Source of the DNA: an uncultured Chlorobiaceae bacterium
GTDB lineage: Bacteria > Bacteroidota > Chlorobiia > Chlorobiales > Chlorobiaceae
NCBI GenBank assembly: GCA_903836465.1
Contig: CAILRB010000096.1
Span: 19,835-83,834, forward strand
Direction of reading: 5' to 3'
DNA length: 64,000 nt
The notes beneath the pieces are model-generated. The model did not search any database. It had not been told where the DNA came from and saw nothing but the letters and a program-made list of their open reading frames with translations. Positions 47,096 through 57,400 of the stretch are shown here, piece by piece; position 1 is the stretch's first letter, and the number at the start of each line of letters is the position of its first letter. The translations under genes were made by a program, and so were the position numbers.

Positions 47096-48890
47096 AAAAG
47101 GCAGAAACAGGATCGCCGCTGCAGAGAGGTTTGCTGGCTGCATGTTTGTTGCAGTGTTGATGTTGGTACTCTCTTCCTGTGGGCGTCACAACGGAGGCTC
47201 CGGACAGGCCGGAAATGGGGGAAGAGCTATGGATTCAACCCTTGTTATCGCCATGCTCGGCGATGCTGATTATCTAAATCCAGTACTTGGAAGTACCGTG
47301 ACTTCGGGCAATATTATTGGACTTATCTATCCATCGCTTCTGCAGAGTGAGTTTGACACCACAACCGGGTTGCTCAACTACATGGCCCTTGAAAAAAAAC
47401 TGAGGGCAGTAACACCAGGTCAGGGTAAAAAAACACCGAAAGGCGCCCTTGCAAAGAACTGGCGTATGTCGGAAGACCATAAATCCATCACCTATATTCT
47501 CCGGCATGATGCCTTCTGGAATGATGGAAACCCAGTAGTGTCGGGGGATTTCAAATTTTCCTACCAGTTATATGGTAATCCGGTTATCGCCAGTGCCCGT
47601 CAGCAGTACCTTGCAGAGCTGGTTGGGGCCGATAAGGGTCATGTTGATTTTGACAAGGCGATTGAGACACCTGATGACACCACTCTGGTTTTCAGGTTCT
47701 ACAAACCGGTTCCTGAACATCTTGCCCTTTTCCATACATCGCTAACCCCTCTTCCCGCTCACCAATGGAAAAATGTCAAGGCTGATGAGTTTCGTCACTC
47801 TTCCCTCAATCTCACTCCTCTTGGAGCGGGCCCCTATCACCTGAAAAACTGGAAGCAGCAGCAGGAAATCGTCTTGGCCGCCAGCTCGAAGTCGAATCTT
47901 CCAAAGCCCGGTAACATTCCGCAGATCACCTTCAGGATTGTGCCTGATTACACAGTGCGTCTGGCGCAGCTTCAGACCGGGGCTGTGGATGTGGTTGAAA
48001 ATATCAAGCCGGAGGATTTTACCGCTCTCTTGCAGGCAAACAAGCATATTGATGTCAAAACAGTTGGCCTGAGAGTTTACGACTATGTCGGCTGGTCAAA
48101 TATCGACCAGGAAGAGTATCGCAGAAGCGGTCGAGTCAGGCCGCATCCTCTTTTTGGGTCTGCCAAAGTTAGGCTCGCCCTTACCCAGGCGATAGATCGA
48201 GAAGCGATCATCGACGGCTATCTTAAAGAGTATGGAGTTATCTGTAATACTGATGTTTCACCCTCTCTGAAATGGGCTTATAATGACCGGATTGTTCCTC
48301 ATGCCTTTGACCCTTCAAAGGCAACAGCGTTGCTCAAGTCAGAAGGCTGGCAGCCTGGACCGGATGGAATTCTGCAGAAACAGGGCAGAAAGTTCAGTTT
48401 TGTGCTGTATACCAATTCGGGCAATGCGAGAAGAAATTATGCAAGTGTTATTATTCAGCAGAATCTGCGTTCTATCGGTATTGACTGTAAGCTTGACGTT
48501 CAGGAATCAAATGTCTTTTTTGAGAATCTTCAGCAGAGAAAGCTTGATGCGTGGATGGCTGGCTGGTCGATTGGGCTGGAGATAGATCCGCTTGATGTCT
48601 GGGGTTCAGACCTCAAGAAAAGCCGCTTTAATTTTACGGGGTATCAGAATCCACGTCTGGATCAGCTCTGTGAGCTGGCCAAGCAGAAAATGGATCCCAC
48701 AGGAGCAAGGCCCTACTGGCTTGAGTATCAGGAGATTCTTCATCGCGATCAGCCGATAACCTTTCTCTACTGGATGAAAGAGACTCAGGGATTCAGCAAA
48801 AGGATTGAGGGCGAAGAGCTCAATATTTCCGGTACGTTTTATAATATTGATGACTGGAGACTGCGCCCTTCAGCAAATATTGCATTATAG
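47088..48890 (+). CDS. Peptide ABC transporter substrate-binding lipoprotein (SBP family 5)
   Basis: A 600-residue lipoprotein: hydrophobic signal with lipobox VLSSC near residue 28, then the DppA/OppA fold. Family features include VIAMLGDADYLNPVLG, FWNDGNPVVSGDFKFSYQ and IDREAIIDGYLKEYG. Peptide uptake is the likely role, though nickel or other substrates occur in the family. The start overlaps hprK. The matching permease gene starts 1.97 kb further on, beyond the opposite-strand cytochrome-porin gene. The ATG at 47079 is an alternative. Confidence 0.92.
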   Translation: MTEKGRNRIAAAERFAGCMFVAVLMLVLSSCGRHNGGSGQAGNGGRAMDSTLVIAMLGDADYLNPVLGSTVTSGNIIGLIYPSLLQSEFDTTTGLLNYMALEKKLRAVTPGQGKKTPKGALAKNWRMSEDHKSITYILRHDAFWNDGNPVVSGDFKFSYQLYGNPVIASARQQYLAELVGADKGHVDFDKAIETPDDTTLVFRFYKPVPEHLALFHTSLTPLPAHQWKNVKADEFRHSSLNLTPLGAGPYHLKNWKQQQEIVLAASSKSNLPKPGNIPQITFRIVPDYTVRLAQLQTGAVDVVENIKPEDFTALLQANKHIDVKTVGLRVYDYVGWSNIDQEEYRRSGRVRPHPLFGSAKVRLALTQAIDREAIIDGYLKEYGVICNTDVSPSLKWAYNDRIVPHAFDPSKATALLKSEGWQPGPDGILQKQGRKFSFVLYTNSGNARRNYASVIIQQNLRSIGIDCKLDVQESNVFFENLQQRKLDAWMAGWSIGLEIDPLDVWGSDLKKSRFNFTGYQNPRLDQLCELAKQKMDPTGARPYWLEYQEILHRDQPITFLYWMKETQGFSKRIEGEELNISGTFYNIDDWRLRPSANIAL

Positions 48891-48925
48891 AATTATTTTA
48901 TTCGGATCTCGTTCAGGGCAAATAA

Positions 48926-48949
48926 AAGAGGCGTACAACGACGCCTCTT
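48926..48949 (-). terminator. Terminator downstream of the cytochrome-porin gene
   Basis: A 9-bp perfect inverted repeat (AAGAGGCGT) with a 6-base loop. On the minus strand it is followed by a T-rich stretch (TTTTATTTG), placing it 47 bp past the stop of the gene at 48996-50378. Confidence 0.75.
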
Positions 48950-48995
48950 CCAGAATAAAGAACTACCGGTACAAAGACCATCAACAACGGGACTC

Positions 48996-50378
48996 TTAAA
49001 AGCCTACCTGGGTATAAAGATTTATTGAGTTTCCGGCAGTTTCAAATGCTGTAACACGATCAATTTCACTTTGGTCACTACCACTCGTTTTAGTAACGGC
49101 AACATATTCAATTCCGATTTTAAAGTTAGCTCTGATCAAGGCCCCAACTCCAGAGATAATCTTCTCGATCTTGCCGTTTAAATCATCCTGTAAATGCTCA
49201 TAACGCACGACTCCAAAAAGCCAGGGAAACTCCCAGTAATCCGCTTCGAGAGAGAGTGCTGTTCGTTTACCATAATTTAAGGTACCGTCTCCATCGGGCA
49301 TCAGTACCTCATTAAAGCGGGTGTATTGACTAACAGCTCGCAGCGGTCCATAATTAACTCTTACATCTCCGGAGTATGCTGTTTTGGTGAGACCTGCAAT
49401 CATGTCTTCTGAATCCGTGCTGACACCCTGACCAGAGTTGACGTAATTGATTCCAAAAGTTACAGAGTTATCCAACCCTATAGCCTGAACACCATACGTT
49501 CCTCCAACCCCGCTCAGCAATCCGTTCCCACCGATTTTATAGGTCGCTCTTATAAATCTTGTATCTCCAATATTTCCAGAAACGGCATCAGAAGTACCGG
49601 TCTCCGAATTCCTGCCAATACCGGCAAGCAGCGAATATCCGCCAGTGGTTCCGGTATTTCCGGCAATTCGCAATTCAACCCCCCTGTTGGGATTAGGCAA
49701 GCTTGCGGCATAACCATTCAGGTCAGTGCCGGCTCGAGTGGATATTAAATCAAACTGTTCAGGAAAACCGACAGTCCCCCAGGCAATACTTAAACCGGGT
49801 TTAAATGTCCAGACAAACTGTAAACGTCCCAAGGTAGTACTTGCTGCGTCTCCACCGGAGGTTCCGCCATCAAAGGCCAAGTCTCCTATATAGCTCAACT
49901 GTCTGGTTATCGTTCCAGAGAAAAACATATCAACTTCCGTATTCATTAACACATCTTTGTAGTTTCCTCTGTACTTATCAGGAGTCGGGTTCTTTTGCAT
50001 CGTAGCCCCGGATTTGGCAACAAAACCCAGAGACGGCATATTTGGCAGATCAGATGGCCAGATGGCCATGGGGAAGACATCTTTATAGGCCTCCTGGCCG
50101 AGCTTTATGGGCTCTTCCTTCACCATCTCTTCGTCGGCCTCATCCGGGAAGCGATAGCCGTTGTTTCGGAATGCTTCACCGAAGCCGTTTCGCACAGGAA
50201 ATGCTATATGGCAAGTGGCACATGCGGTATGATATTTTCGTGCAAAAACCGGTAAAGCAAAACTCTCTTTAGCCGATAAAACAATAAGTAATACTATGCA
50301 ACAGAGAAGAAAAATAAAATTACATTTTTTTTTCTTTCTGATGGACGGACCAAGTACAGTATATTTTCTCATGCCCAC
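48996..50378 (-). CDS. Fused monoheme cytochrome c-porin, Cyc2-like
   Basis: A 460-residue exported protein. After a basic n-region (KKKK) and a hydrophobic core comes a signal cleavage zone at SFA. The mature start is LPVFARKYHTACATCHIAFP, with one heme site (Cys53, Cys56, His57) and a following FGEAFRNNGYRFP. The rest, about 350 residues, reads as amphipathic beta strands with Gly/Asn turns and ends in a terminal Phe (NLYTQVGF), as in outer membrane barrels. This order equals that of Cyc2 iron oxidases, known in several Chlorobi, but other monoheme cytochrome-porin families share it. The electron donor is unknown. Composition is visibly more AT-rich than its neighbours. Confidence 0.78.
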   Translation of the reverse strand: MGMRKYTVLGPSIRKKKKCNFIFLLCCIVLLIVLSAKESFALPVFARKYHTACATCHIAFPVRNGFGEAFRNNGYRFPDEADEEMVKEEPIKLGQEAYKDVFPMAIWPSDLPNMPSLGFVAKSGATMQKNPTPDKYRGNYKDVLMNTEVDMFFSGTITRQLSYIGDLAFDGGTSGGDAASTTLGRLQFVWTFKPGLSIAWGTVGFPEQFDLISTRAGTDLNGYAASLPNPNRGVELRIAGNTGTTGGYSLLAGIGRNSETGTSDAVSGNIGDTRFIRATYKIGGNGLLSGVGGTYGVQAIGLDNSVTFGINYVNSGQGVSTDSEDMIAGLTKTAYSGDVRVNYGPLRAVSQYTRFNEVLMPDGDGTLNYGKRTALSLEADYWEFPWLFGVVRYEHLQDDLNGKIEKIISGVGALIRANFKIGIEYVAVTKTSGSDQSEIDRVTAFETAGNSINLYTQVGF

Positions 50379-50856
50379 TCCGTTTATGTTATTATTAAAT
50401 AATAGTATACATGTAATAAATTATACGCTTACCGGAAATGAAAGCAGCGGGATATTTTGGTGCAAAAGCCGTCATAAACAGTTTACTATCAACAATACAA
50501 ACGAAAGATGATAAATACGATATGATGAGATGAGCAGTTCTGTCCAGGGAAACCCTTCTTTAAAAATTTATCAATGATGCGTCAAGTGTGGGAAAACGGA
50601 ATAAATGAGTAAGGTAAATTGTGGAAATAATAAACTTATACTCTGAAGTTAAGTTAAGAAACTTATCAAAGATATACACTCGTTGCTCTAAGCAAATTTA
50701 TCAAAATATCGCACGCTAATGAATACCTGGTTTCTCATGGTGTTTGGTTCAAAAAAGATTCAGAGCAACAGGAGAGCAAAAAATAATCACCATTGAAACC
50801 CCTTTTCTTTACTTATCTTTAGGTTCAATGAATTATCTATAGGGATTCCGTTCATA
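50379..50856. other. 478-bp AT-rich intergenic region
   Basis: Lies between the divergent starts of the cytochrome-porin gene and the peptide permease, so it must hold both promoters. It is markedly AT-rich, has short dyads such as TATTATTAAATAATA near 50390-50405, and no open frame with coding character. No RNA gene was recognised. Confidence 0.6.
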
Positions 50857-51822
50857 ATGTTGACTTATATCTTCAAAAGATTTTTGATTGCCATACCGCT
50901 GATTTTCGGAGTTCTGACCCTTACTTTTTTTATTATCAGGCTTGCTCCCGGTGATCCTGCGGCGTTTTTTATCCAGCCGGGGATCAGCCCAAACGTAGCC
51001 GAGCAGATCAGGGCGCAGTATGGTCTTAACGATCCGGTGCCTGTGCAGTATGTTAAATGGCTTGCCAATGTGCTGCAGGGTGATTTCGGTCGAAGTTTCA
51101 GTCGCGCCCAACAGCCGGTTTTCGATGTTATTGCCAGCGCCCTGCCGATAACCATTACTATTGCTTTCTTGACCCTTGTTGCCAATTTTACCTTTGGCAT
51201 TCTCATTGGAGTTATCTCTGCGATTCGCCAGAACACCTTCCTCGACAGATTTCTTACGGTGACCGCTCTCTTTTTTTATTCAATGCCGGAGTTCTGGTTT
51301 GCCTTGATGATGATTATTCTTTTTGCCCTGAAGTTTCCTCTTTTTCCGGCATCAGGTCTTAACGAAATTGGTGCGGAGGGCTTTGGCCCCGTTGGGTTTG
51401 TCCTTGACCGGTTCTGGCATCTCGTCTTGCCAGTAACGGTGCTCAGCATCAACGGTGCTGCCGGCATTGCCCGCTATGTCAGGGGAAGCATGCTTGAAGT
51501 TATCCGGCAGGACTATATCCGGACTGCAAGGGCTAAAGGGTTACCTGAAAAGGTTGTTATTTTTAAACACGCACTTCGAAATGCTCTCTTGCCGGTGATT
51601 ACCCTTATGGGCAGCTCGCTGCCTTTTATTTTCAGCGGAGCTTTGTTTATTGAGGTTATCTTTGCTTTTCCGGGAATGGGAAGAGTAACGGTAGAGGCTA
51701 TTTTTGCAAGAGATTATCCACTGATTATTGCCAATACCTTTATCTCAGGCTCTTTGATCGTTCTTGGCAATCTTTTTGCTGACGTTCTCTATGCCGTGGC
51801 AGATCCGCGAATAAAGCTCTGA
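50857..51822 (+). CDS. Peptide ABC transporter permease (DppB/OppB type)
   Basis: A 321-residue permease with six hydrophobic segments. MLTYIFKRFLIAIPLIFGVLTLTFFII is the first helix, followed by RLAPGDPA and the FGRSF element of the DppB family. The coupling motif is RTARAKGLPEKVVIFKHALRNALLP near residue 225. The DppC partner permease is not adjacent. Presumably works with the lipoprotein at 47088-48890 and the ATPase at 32935-33915. Confidence 0.92.
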   Translation: MLTYIFKRFLIAIPLIFGVLTLTFFIIRLAPGDPAAFFIQPGISPNVAEQIRAQYGLNDPVPVQYVKWLANVLQGDFGRSFSRAQQPVFDVIASALPITITIAFLTLVANFTFGILIGVISAIRQNTFLDRFLTVTALFFYSMPEFWFALMMIILFALKFPLFPASGLNEIGAEGFGPVGFVLDRFWHLVLPVTVLSINGAAGIARYVRGSMLEVIRQDYIRTARAKGLPEKVVIFKHALRNALLPVITLMGSSLPFIFSGALFIEVIFAFPGMGRVTVEAIFARDYPLIIANTFISGSLIVLGNLFADVLYAVADPRIKL

Positions 51823-51861
51823 ATGCACTGACTCTGCCGTTCAACCTGTAATGTTTACTGT

Positions 51862-52896
51862 TTGAGAATAGAATTACTGAATACTCCCCCTGATGCGGTC
51901 GAATCGAGGCTTGAGGAGCAGATACGGCCGCTCCGTATGGATGATTTTGCCGGCCAGCAACGGCTGACCGATAACCTCAAAGTCTTCATATCAGCGGCAA
52001 GAATGCGAGGCGATGCCCTCGACCATGTCTTGTTGTCCGGGCCACCAGGTCTCGGGAAAACGACACTTGCCTATATTATTGCCTCTGAAATGGGGAGTAG
52101 TATCAAGTCAACCTCAGGGCCTCTGCTTGATAAGGCGGGTAATCTTGCGGGACTTCTGACCGGGTTGCAAAAAGGAGATGTGCTCTTTATAGACGAAATT
52201 CACCGTATGCCTCCGACGGTGGAAGAGTATCTCTATTCAGCCATGGAAGATTTTCGCATAGATATCATGCTTGACAGCGGTCCCTCTGCCAGAGCAGTCC
52301 AGTTGCGTATTGAGCCCTTTACTCTTGTGGGAGCCACAACTCGTTCCGGACTTCTGACTTCCCCCCTCAGGGCAAGGTTCGGCATTAACAGCCGATTTGA
52401 CTATTATGCACCTGAACTTCTTGAAGGTATTATTATCAGGGCATCAGGTATTCTTGGTATTGGCATCGATAGTGAAGCTGCATCGGAAATTGCCGGTCGT
52501 TCAAGGGGGACACCCCGTATTGCCAACAGGTTGCTCAGGCGAGCCAGAGATTTTGCACAGGTTGATGGCGTATCGCTGATAACAAGGGATATTGCTATAA
52601 AAACCCTTGACTGTCTTGAAATTGATGAGGAGGGGCTTGATGATATGGATAAAAAAATCATGGAGACTATCGTTAACAAATTCAATGGTGGTCCTGTCGG
52701 GATTGCATCTCTTGCCGTTTCGGTGGGCGAAGAGCGGGATACCATTGAGGAGGTTTATGAGCCATATCTTATTCAGGCAGGATATCTTACAAGAACAACA
52801 AGGGGACGGGTTGCTACCCGTCAGGGGTTTATCCGTTTTTCAACCGGTGCCGACAGTTATGAATCTACCTTGTTTGATGCGAAACCTGATCGATAA
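51862..52896 (+). CDS. ruvB: Holliday junction branch migration helicase RuvB
   Basis: A 344-residue AAA+ motor for branch migration with RuvA. Starts with TTG at 51862 (MRIELLNTPPDAV). FAGQQRLTDNLKVFI, Walker A GPPGLGKTTLA, Walker B VLFIDEIHRMPP, sensor motif GATTRSGLL and the C-terminal winged-helix YLTRTTRGRVAT are intact. The TPR lipoprotein gene overlaps its end by about 20 bp. Confidence 0.96.
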   Translation: MRIELLNTPPDAVESRLEEQIRPLRMDDFAGQQRLTDNLKVFISAARMRGDALDHVLLSGPPGLGKTTLAYIIASEMGSSIKSTSGPLLDKAGNLAGLLTGLQKGDVLFIDEIHRMPPTVEEYLYSAMEDFRIDIMLDSGPSARAVQLRIEPFTLVGATTRSGLLTSPLRARFGINSRFDYYAPELLEGIIIRASGILGIGIDSEAASEIAGRSRGTPRIANRLLRRARDFAQVDGVSLITRDIAIKTLDCLEIDEEGLDDMDKKIMETIVNKFNGGPVGIASLAVSVGEERDTIEEVYEPYLIQAGYLTRTTRGRVATRQGFIRFSTGADSYESTLFDAKPDR

Positions 52897-54364
52897 ATTA
52901 CCTTTTCTCTGCCTTGTTTTCCTTTTTGCTTGTTCCTCCCGGCCTTCTCTTTCTAGAAAGGCCACTGATCGAGATTTGCTTTCTGAAACCACGAAAAGAG
53001 AGCTTGTTGCTGCGACGCTGCAAAGCGCCAAAGGAGACTATAATGAAGCAGTTGACCATTATCGGAAGCTCCTGACTGCTCAGCCATCAAATGCAGCGCT
53101 TCATTATGCCCTCTCGAAAGCATTCATCGGTCTTGGCGTTCTCGATTCCGCCCGTCTGTACAGCGAAAAAAGCGTCACGCTCAATCCCGGTAACAAATAT
53201 TATCTAAGGTTGCTTGCTGGAATAACTCATCAGATGCATGATTACAGTCGGGCTGTTGAGCTTTCACGAAAACTTGTTGCTCTTGAACCGGGAAGTACAG
53301 AAGCACTTGCAGCCCTTGCTATTGAATATCTTGCAGCCGATCAGCCGGAGAAAGCTCTTGCCACTTTTCAGGATATATTAAAACTTGATCCAAAGAATGA
53401 GACAACTCTGGCTCAGGTGCTGCTTATGCAAATAAAGCTTACCCGCTACCAGGATGCGGTAGGGACCTTGAGCACGCTTCTTGAGCGGAGCGATGGAAAA
53501 GAGAAACTCCGTCTTACTCTTGGCGAGCTTTACCGGCAGACGAAACAGTATGATCTTGCTGCCAGGACCTTCAGGGAGGTACTCCGCAGTGATCCGCACG
53601 TTCTTCCTGTATGGCTGGCATTGCTCGATGCTGAGGTACAGTCTGGCAATCATTCTGCTTTTCTTGAAGATCTTGACCTGTTTTACAATACTGGTCAGGT
53701 AACTCTTGAAGAGAAAATAGAGCTTGCTCAATTTTTTGTAGCCCGTTCATCCAGAGAAAGCTCTTTTGTAGAGCCCGCTTCTCTTATGATCCGTGAAATT
53801 AAAAGACGATATTCTGGCAAAACCCGTATGACCTTCACGTTGCAGGTGATGGAAGGGGAACTTCTTTTTCATACAGGCAAGGTTAATCAGGCATTACTAC
53901 TTCTTGAAAAGACGGTACATTCAAAAAACGCACAAAAGCAGAAAGAACTTTATGTTGAGGCCTGCAGTATCCTTGCATTATGTTATGACAAGCTTGGTTA
54001 CTCCCATAAAAGCCTCCACCTTTATGAGACGATTCTTCATCTGGAGCCAGGCAATATTCTCATGATGAACAACCTTGCGTATATTCTTGCCGGTCAGAAC
54101 AAAGATCTTCTGCGCGCCAAAAAGCTGGCAATGAAAGCGGTTGCCGCAGAACCAGTCAATGGAGGTTATCTCGATACCCTTGGCTGGGTATTGTTCAGGA
54201 TGGGAGAATATGAAAAGGCTCGGGAAATTCTGGAAAAAGCCATTGAACTGAATCCCGAAGAGGCTGAAATACCGGAGCATCTCAGCAAGGTGTATGAGAA
54301 ACTTGGCAAGATGCAGAAGGCAATGGATATGAGTGAAATGTCGCGAAAACGCAAAGAAAAATAA
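52877..54364 (+). CDS. TPR-repeat lipoprotein
   Basis: A 495-residue protein (from the ATG at 52877) with a signal peptide ending in a lipobox (LFACSS, Cys near residue 19) and tandem tetratricopeptide repeats over most of its length, such as YNEAVDHYRKLLTAQPSNAALHY, PEKALATFQDILKLDPKNE and YEKAREILEKAIELNPEEAEIP (partial motifs). Probably a periplasmic-face outer membrane scaffold. A longer start at 52859 adds six residues. It overlaps ruvB. The partner is unknown. Confidence 0.85.
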   Translation: MRNLIDKLPFLCLVFLFACSSRPSLSRKATDRDLLSETTKRELVAATLQSAKGDYNEAVDHYRKLLTAQPSNAALHYALSKAFIGLGVLDSARLYSEKSVTLNPGNKYYLRLLAGITHQMHDYSRAVELSRKLVALEPGSTEALAALAIEYLAADQPEKALATFQDILKLDPKNETTLAQVLLMQIKLTRYQDAVGTLSTLLERSDGKEKLRLTLGELYRQTKQYDLAARTFREVLRSDPHVLPVWLALLDAEVQSGNHSAFLEDLDLFYNTGQVTLEEKIELAQFFVARSSRESSFVEPASLMIREIKRRYSGKTRMTFTLQVMEGELLFHTGKVNQALLLLEKTVHSKNAQKQKELYVEACSILALCYDKLGYSHKSLHLYETILHLEPGNILMMNNLAYILAGQNKDLLRAKKLAMKAVAAEPVNGGYLDTLGWVLFRMGEYEKAREILEKAIELNPEEAEIPEHLSKVYEKLGKMQKAMDMSEMSRKRKEK

Positions 54365-54409
54365 TCCTCATTTTGCGGGTAGCTGAGACCGGCGAGCCGA
54401 TGTGGCGCA

Positions 54410-54447
54410 ACACAAAAAACGACGGGACTTCCCGTCGTTTTTTGTGT
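54410..54447. terminator. Bidirectional terminator (TPR gene / nifJ)
   Basis: An 18-bp perfect inverted repeat with core CGACGGGA and A-run/T-run outer arms; effectively a 17-bp stem with an ACTT loop. It separates the convergent TPR lipoprotein gene and nifJ. Confidence 0.94.
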
Positions 54448-54470
54448 GACCAGTTGTTTTGTAAAAAGTG

Positions 54471-57400
54471 TTACTCACCACCAAACGTGCGGGCCGCCAG
54501 GTATTCGTAATGTGCCCACCGTGCGTCAACCTCTTTCTGGATTGCTGTGTAGTACTCACCGGCAAGAGCGGGATGGCTCTTCTTGAGCATTCTGAAGCGG
54601 TTTTCCATATCAAGAAACTGAGCTACTGGTATTTTCGGCTTTTTCGAATCAAGAATCAGCGGATTTTTCCCTTCAAGCAAACGTTCAGGATTGTAACGAT
54701 AGAGTATCCAGTGTCCTGAATCAACAGCAGCTTTCTGATTATCAAGCCCCGTCGACATGTTGATGCCGTGCGCAATACAGTGTGAATAGGCAATGATAAT
54801 GGACGGCCCGTTGTAGGCTTCGGCTTCAAGGAATGCTTTCAGAGTCTGATCGTCTCTGGAGCCAAAAGCAACCGAGGCAACATAGGCATTTCCATAGCTC
54901 ATGGAGATCAGTCCGAGATCTTTTTTGGTTACGGTACGTCCGGCGGTGGCAAATTTTGCAACAGCCGCCTTTGGCGTAGCCTTCGACGCCTGTCCTCCTG
55001 TGTTTGAATAAACTTCAGTATCAAGCACCAGAAGGTTAATATTTTTATTGCTGGCAGTCACATGGTCAACGCCGCCGTAGCCGATATCATAAGCCCATCC
55101 ATCGCCACCGACGCCCCAGACACTCTTTTTAACAAACATATCAGCAAGCGAGAGTAAATTCCTGGCGTCAGACGAATCAAGCAGAAGGAGCTTCTCCTTC
55201 AGGATCGAAACCCGCTTTCTCTGCTCATAAATTTCAGGCTCATTGTTTTCAGAGGCATTCAGTATCTCGTTCGTCAGTGTTTCACCGATTTCGGAAGCTA
55301 CTCGTTTTAAAAGTTCGCCTGCATATTCCCGCTGTTTGTCAATGGAAATTCTGAAGCCGAGAGCAAATTCAGCAGTATCTTCAAAGAGCGAGTTTGACCA
55401 TGCCGGGCCAAGACCGCTGGCATTTGTGGTATAGGGTGTTGTCGGAAGGTTTCCACCGTAAATCGAAGAACATCCCGTTGCATTACCGATCACAAGACGG
55501 TCCCCGAACAACTGGGTCATCATTTTGATATAGGGTGTTTCACCGCATCCAGCGCAGGCACCCGAGAACTCAAAAAGAGGTTGCTGGAGCTGTTGTTCCT
55601 TGATCAGCTTTAAATTGATATGACTCCGGTCAAAATCAGGAATATTCAGATAATAGTTCCAGTTGTCAACTTCGGCTTCACGAAGAGGCTGCTGGGGGTT
55701 CATGTTGAGAGCTCTTTTTCCCGGAGTGTTTTTATCTCTTCCCGGACAGACGTGAGCACAGACTTCGCATCCGGTACAATCTTCAGGAGCAATCTGAATG
55801 GTATACTTCATCCCGCTCCAGGCGGCTCCTTTTGCCTCTGCAGATTTAAACGTACGTGGTGCGCTTGCAAGATATTTTGGATCATAGACCTTTGCACGTA
55901 TGGCCGCATGAGGGCAAACGAGGGCGCATTTAGCACACTGGATGCATATCTCAGGCTCCCATACCGGAATTTCATCGGCAAGGTTGCGTTTTTCAAATTT
56001 TGAGGTTCCAGTCGGGTAGGTGCCATCGACAGGCAGTTCGCTGACCGGAATGTCGTCACCTTCGCCGGAAATGATTTTGGCCAGAACGTTGCAGACAAAA
56101 TCAGGAGCCTCACCGACAATAGGCTGCCGAAGTTCTTTTGCACTGTCGGCAATGGTGCCGATGGTGACCTGATGCAGGTTGGAGAGAGTATTATCTACGG
56201 CCTGTATGTTCTGGTTTACAACATCATCACCTTTTTTCCCGTATGTTTCCCTGATGGAGCTCTTGATTTTCTCAACAGCCTCTTCACGGGGCAGTACACC
56301 TGAAATGGCAAAAAAGCAGGCCTGCATAATCGTGTTGATGCGCTGGCCCATGCCGCTTGTATGGGCAACTTTATAGGCATCTATGGTATAGAGCTTTGCC
56401 TCTTTGCGGATCAGGTGCTCCTGAACAATCTTCGGCAGTTTATCCCAGAGTTCCTCAGCAGCATAGGGAGAGTTCAGAAGCAGCGTTCCCCCCTTCTTGA
56501 GATATTTAACCAGATCAACCATCTCAAGGAATACCCAGTGGTGGCAGCCGATAAACTGAGCCTCAGTAATCAGATAGGCTGAACGAATCTGAGAGGGGCC
56601 GAACCTGAGGTGTGAAGTGGTAATAGAACCGGATTTCTTTGAATCGTAGACGAAATAACCCTGGGCAAAGTTCGGTGTGTTTTCGCCAATAATCTTGATG
56701 CTGTTTTTATTGGCGCCAACGGTACCGTCTGATCCAAGACCATAAAAAAGAGCCCTGAACATCTCATCCGGTTCGATAGAGAAGGTTGAATCAACTTCAA
56801 GGCTTGTCTTGGTTACATCATCAGTGATGCCAACCGTAAAATGATTTTTTGGTTTTGCTGAAGCAAGGTTGTCAAAGACAGACTTGATCATTGCCGGAGT
56901 AAATTCCTTGGATGAAAGTCCATATCTGCCGCCAATAATAGTCGGTACAGCTTTCAGCAAGCCATTCTGCTGACCCTCGTGCATGGCATTGACGGTGTCA
57001 AGGTAGAGCGGCTCACCTGCACTGCCGGGTTCCTTGATGCGGTCAAGGACTGCGACGGAGGTAACGGTCGATGGAAATGCTTTAACAAAGCGCTCAATAT
57101 CAAATGGACGAAAGAGACGGGCGTGGATGACACCGACTTTTTCGCCCTGCTTGTTGAGATATTCCATGGTTTCACGTGCGGTTTCAACACCTGAACCCAT
57201 CAGGACAATAACTCGTTCAGCATCCGGCGCACCGTAGTATTCGTAAAGATTATAATGGCGGCCTGTGAGCTCCCCGAATTTCGCCATCACCTGTTCAGTA
57301 ATTTCAGGGCAGGCATTGTAGAAACTGTTGACGGTCTCCCTTGCCTGGAAATAGATATCCGGATTCTGTGAGGTTCCCCGAATAGCCGGTGCGTCGGGGC

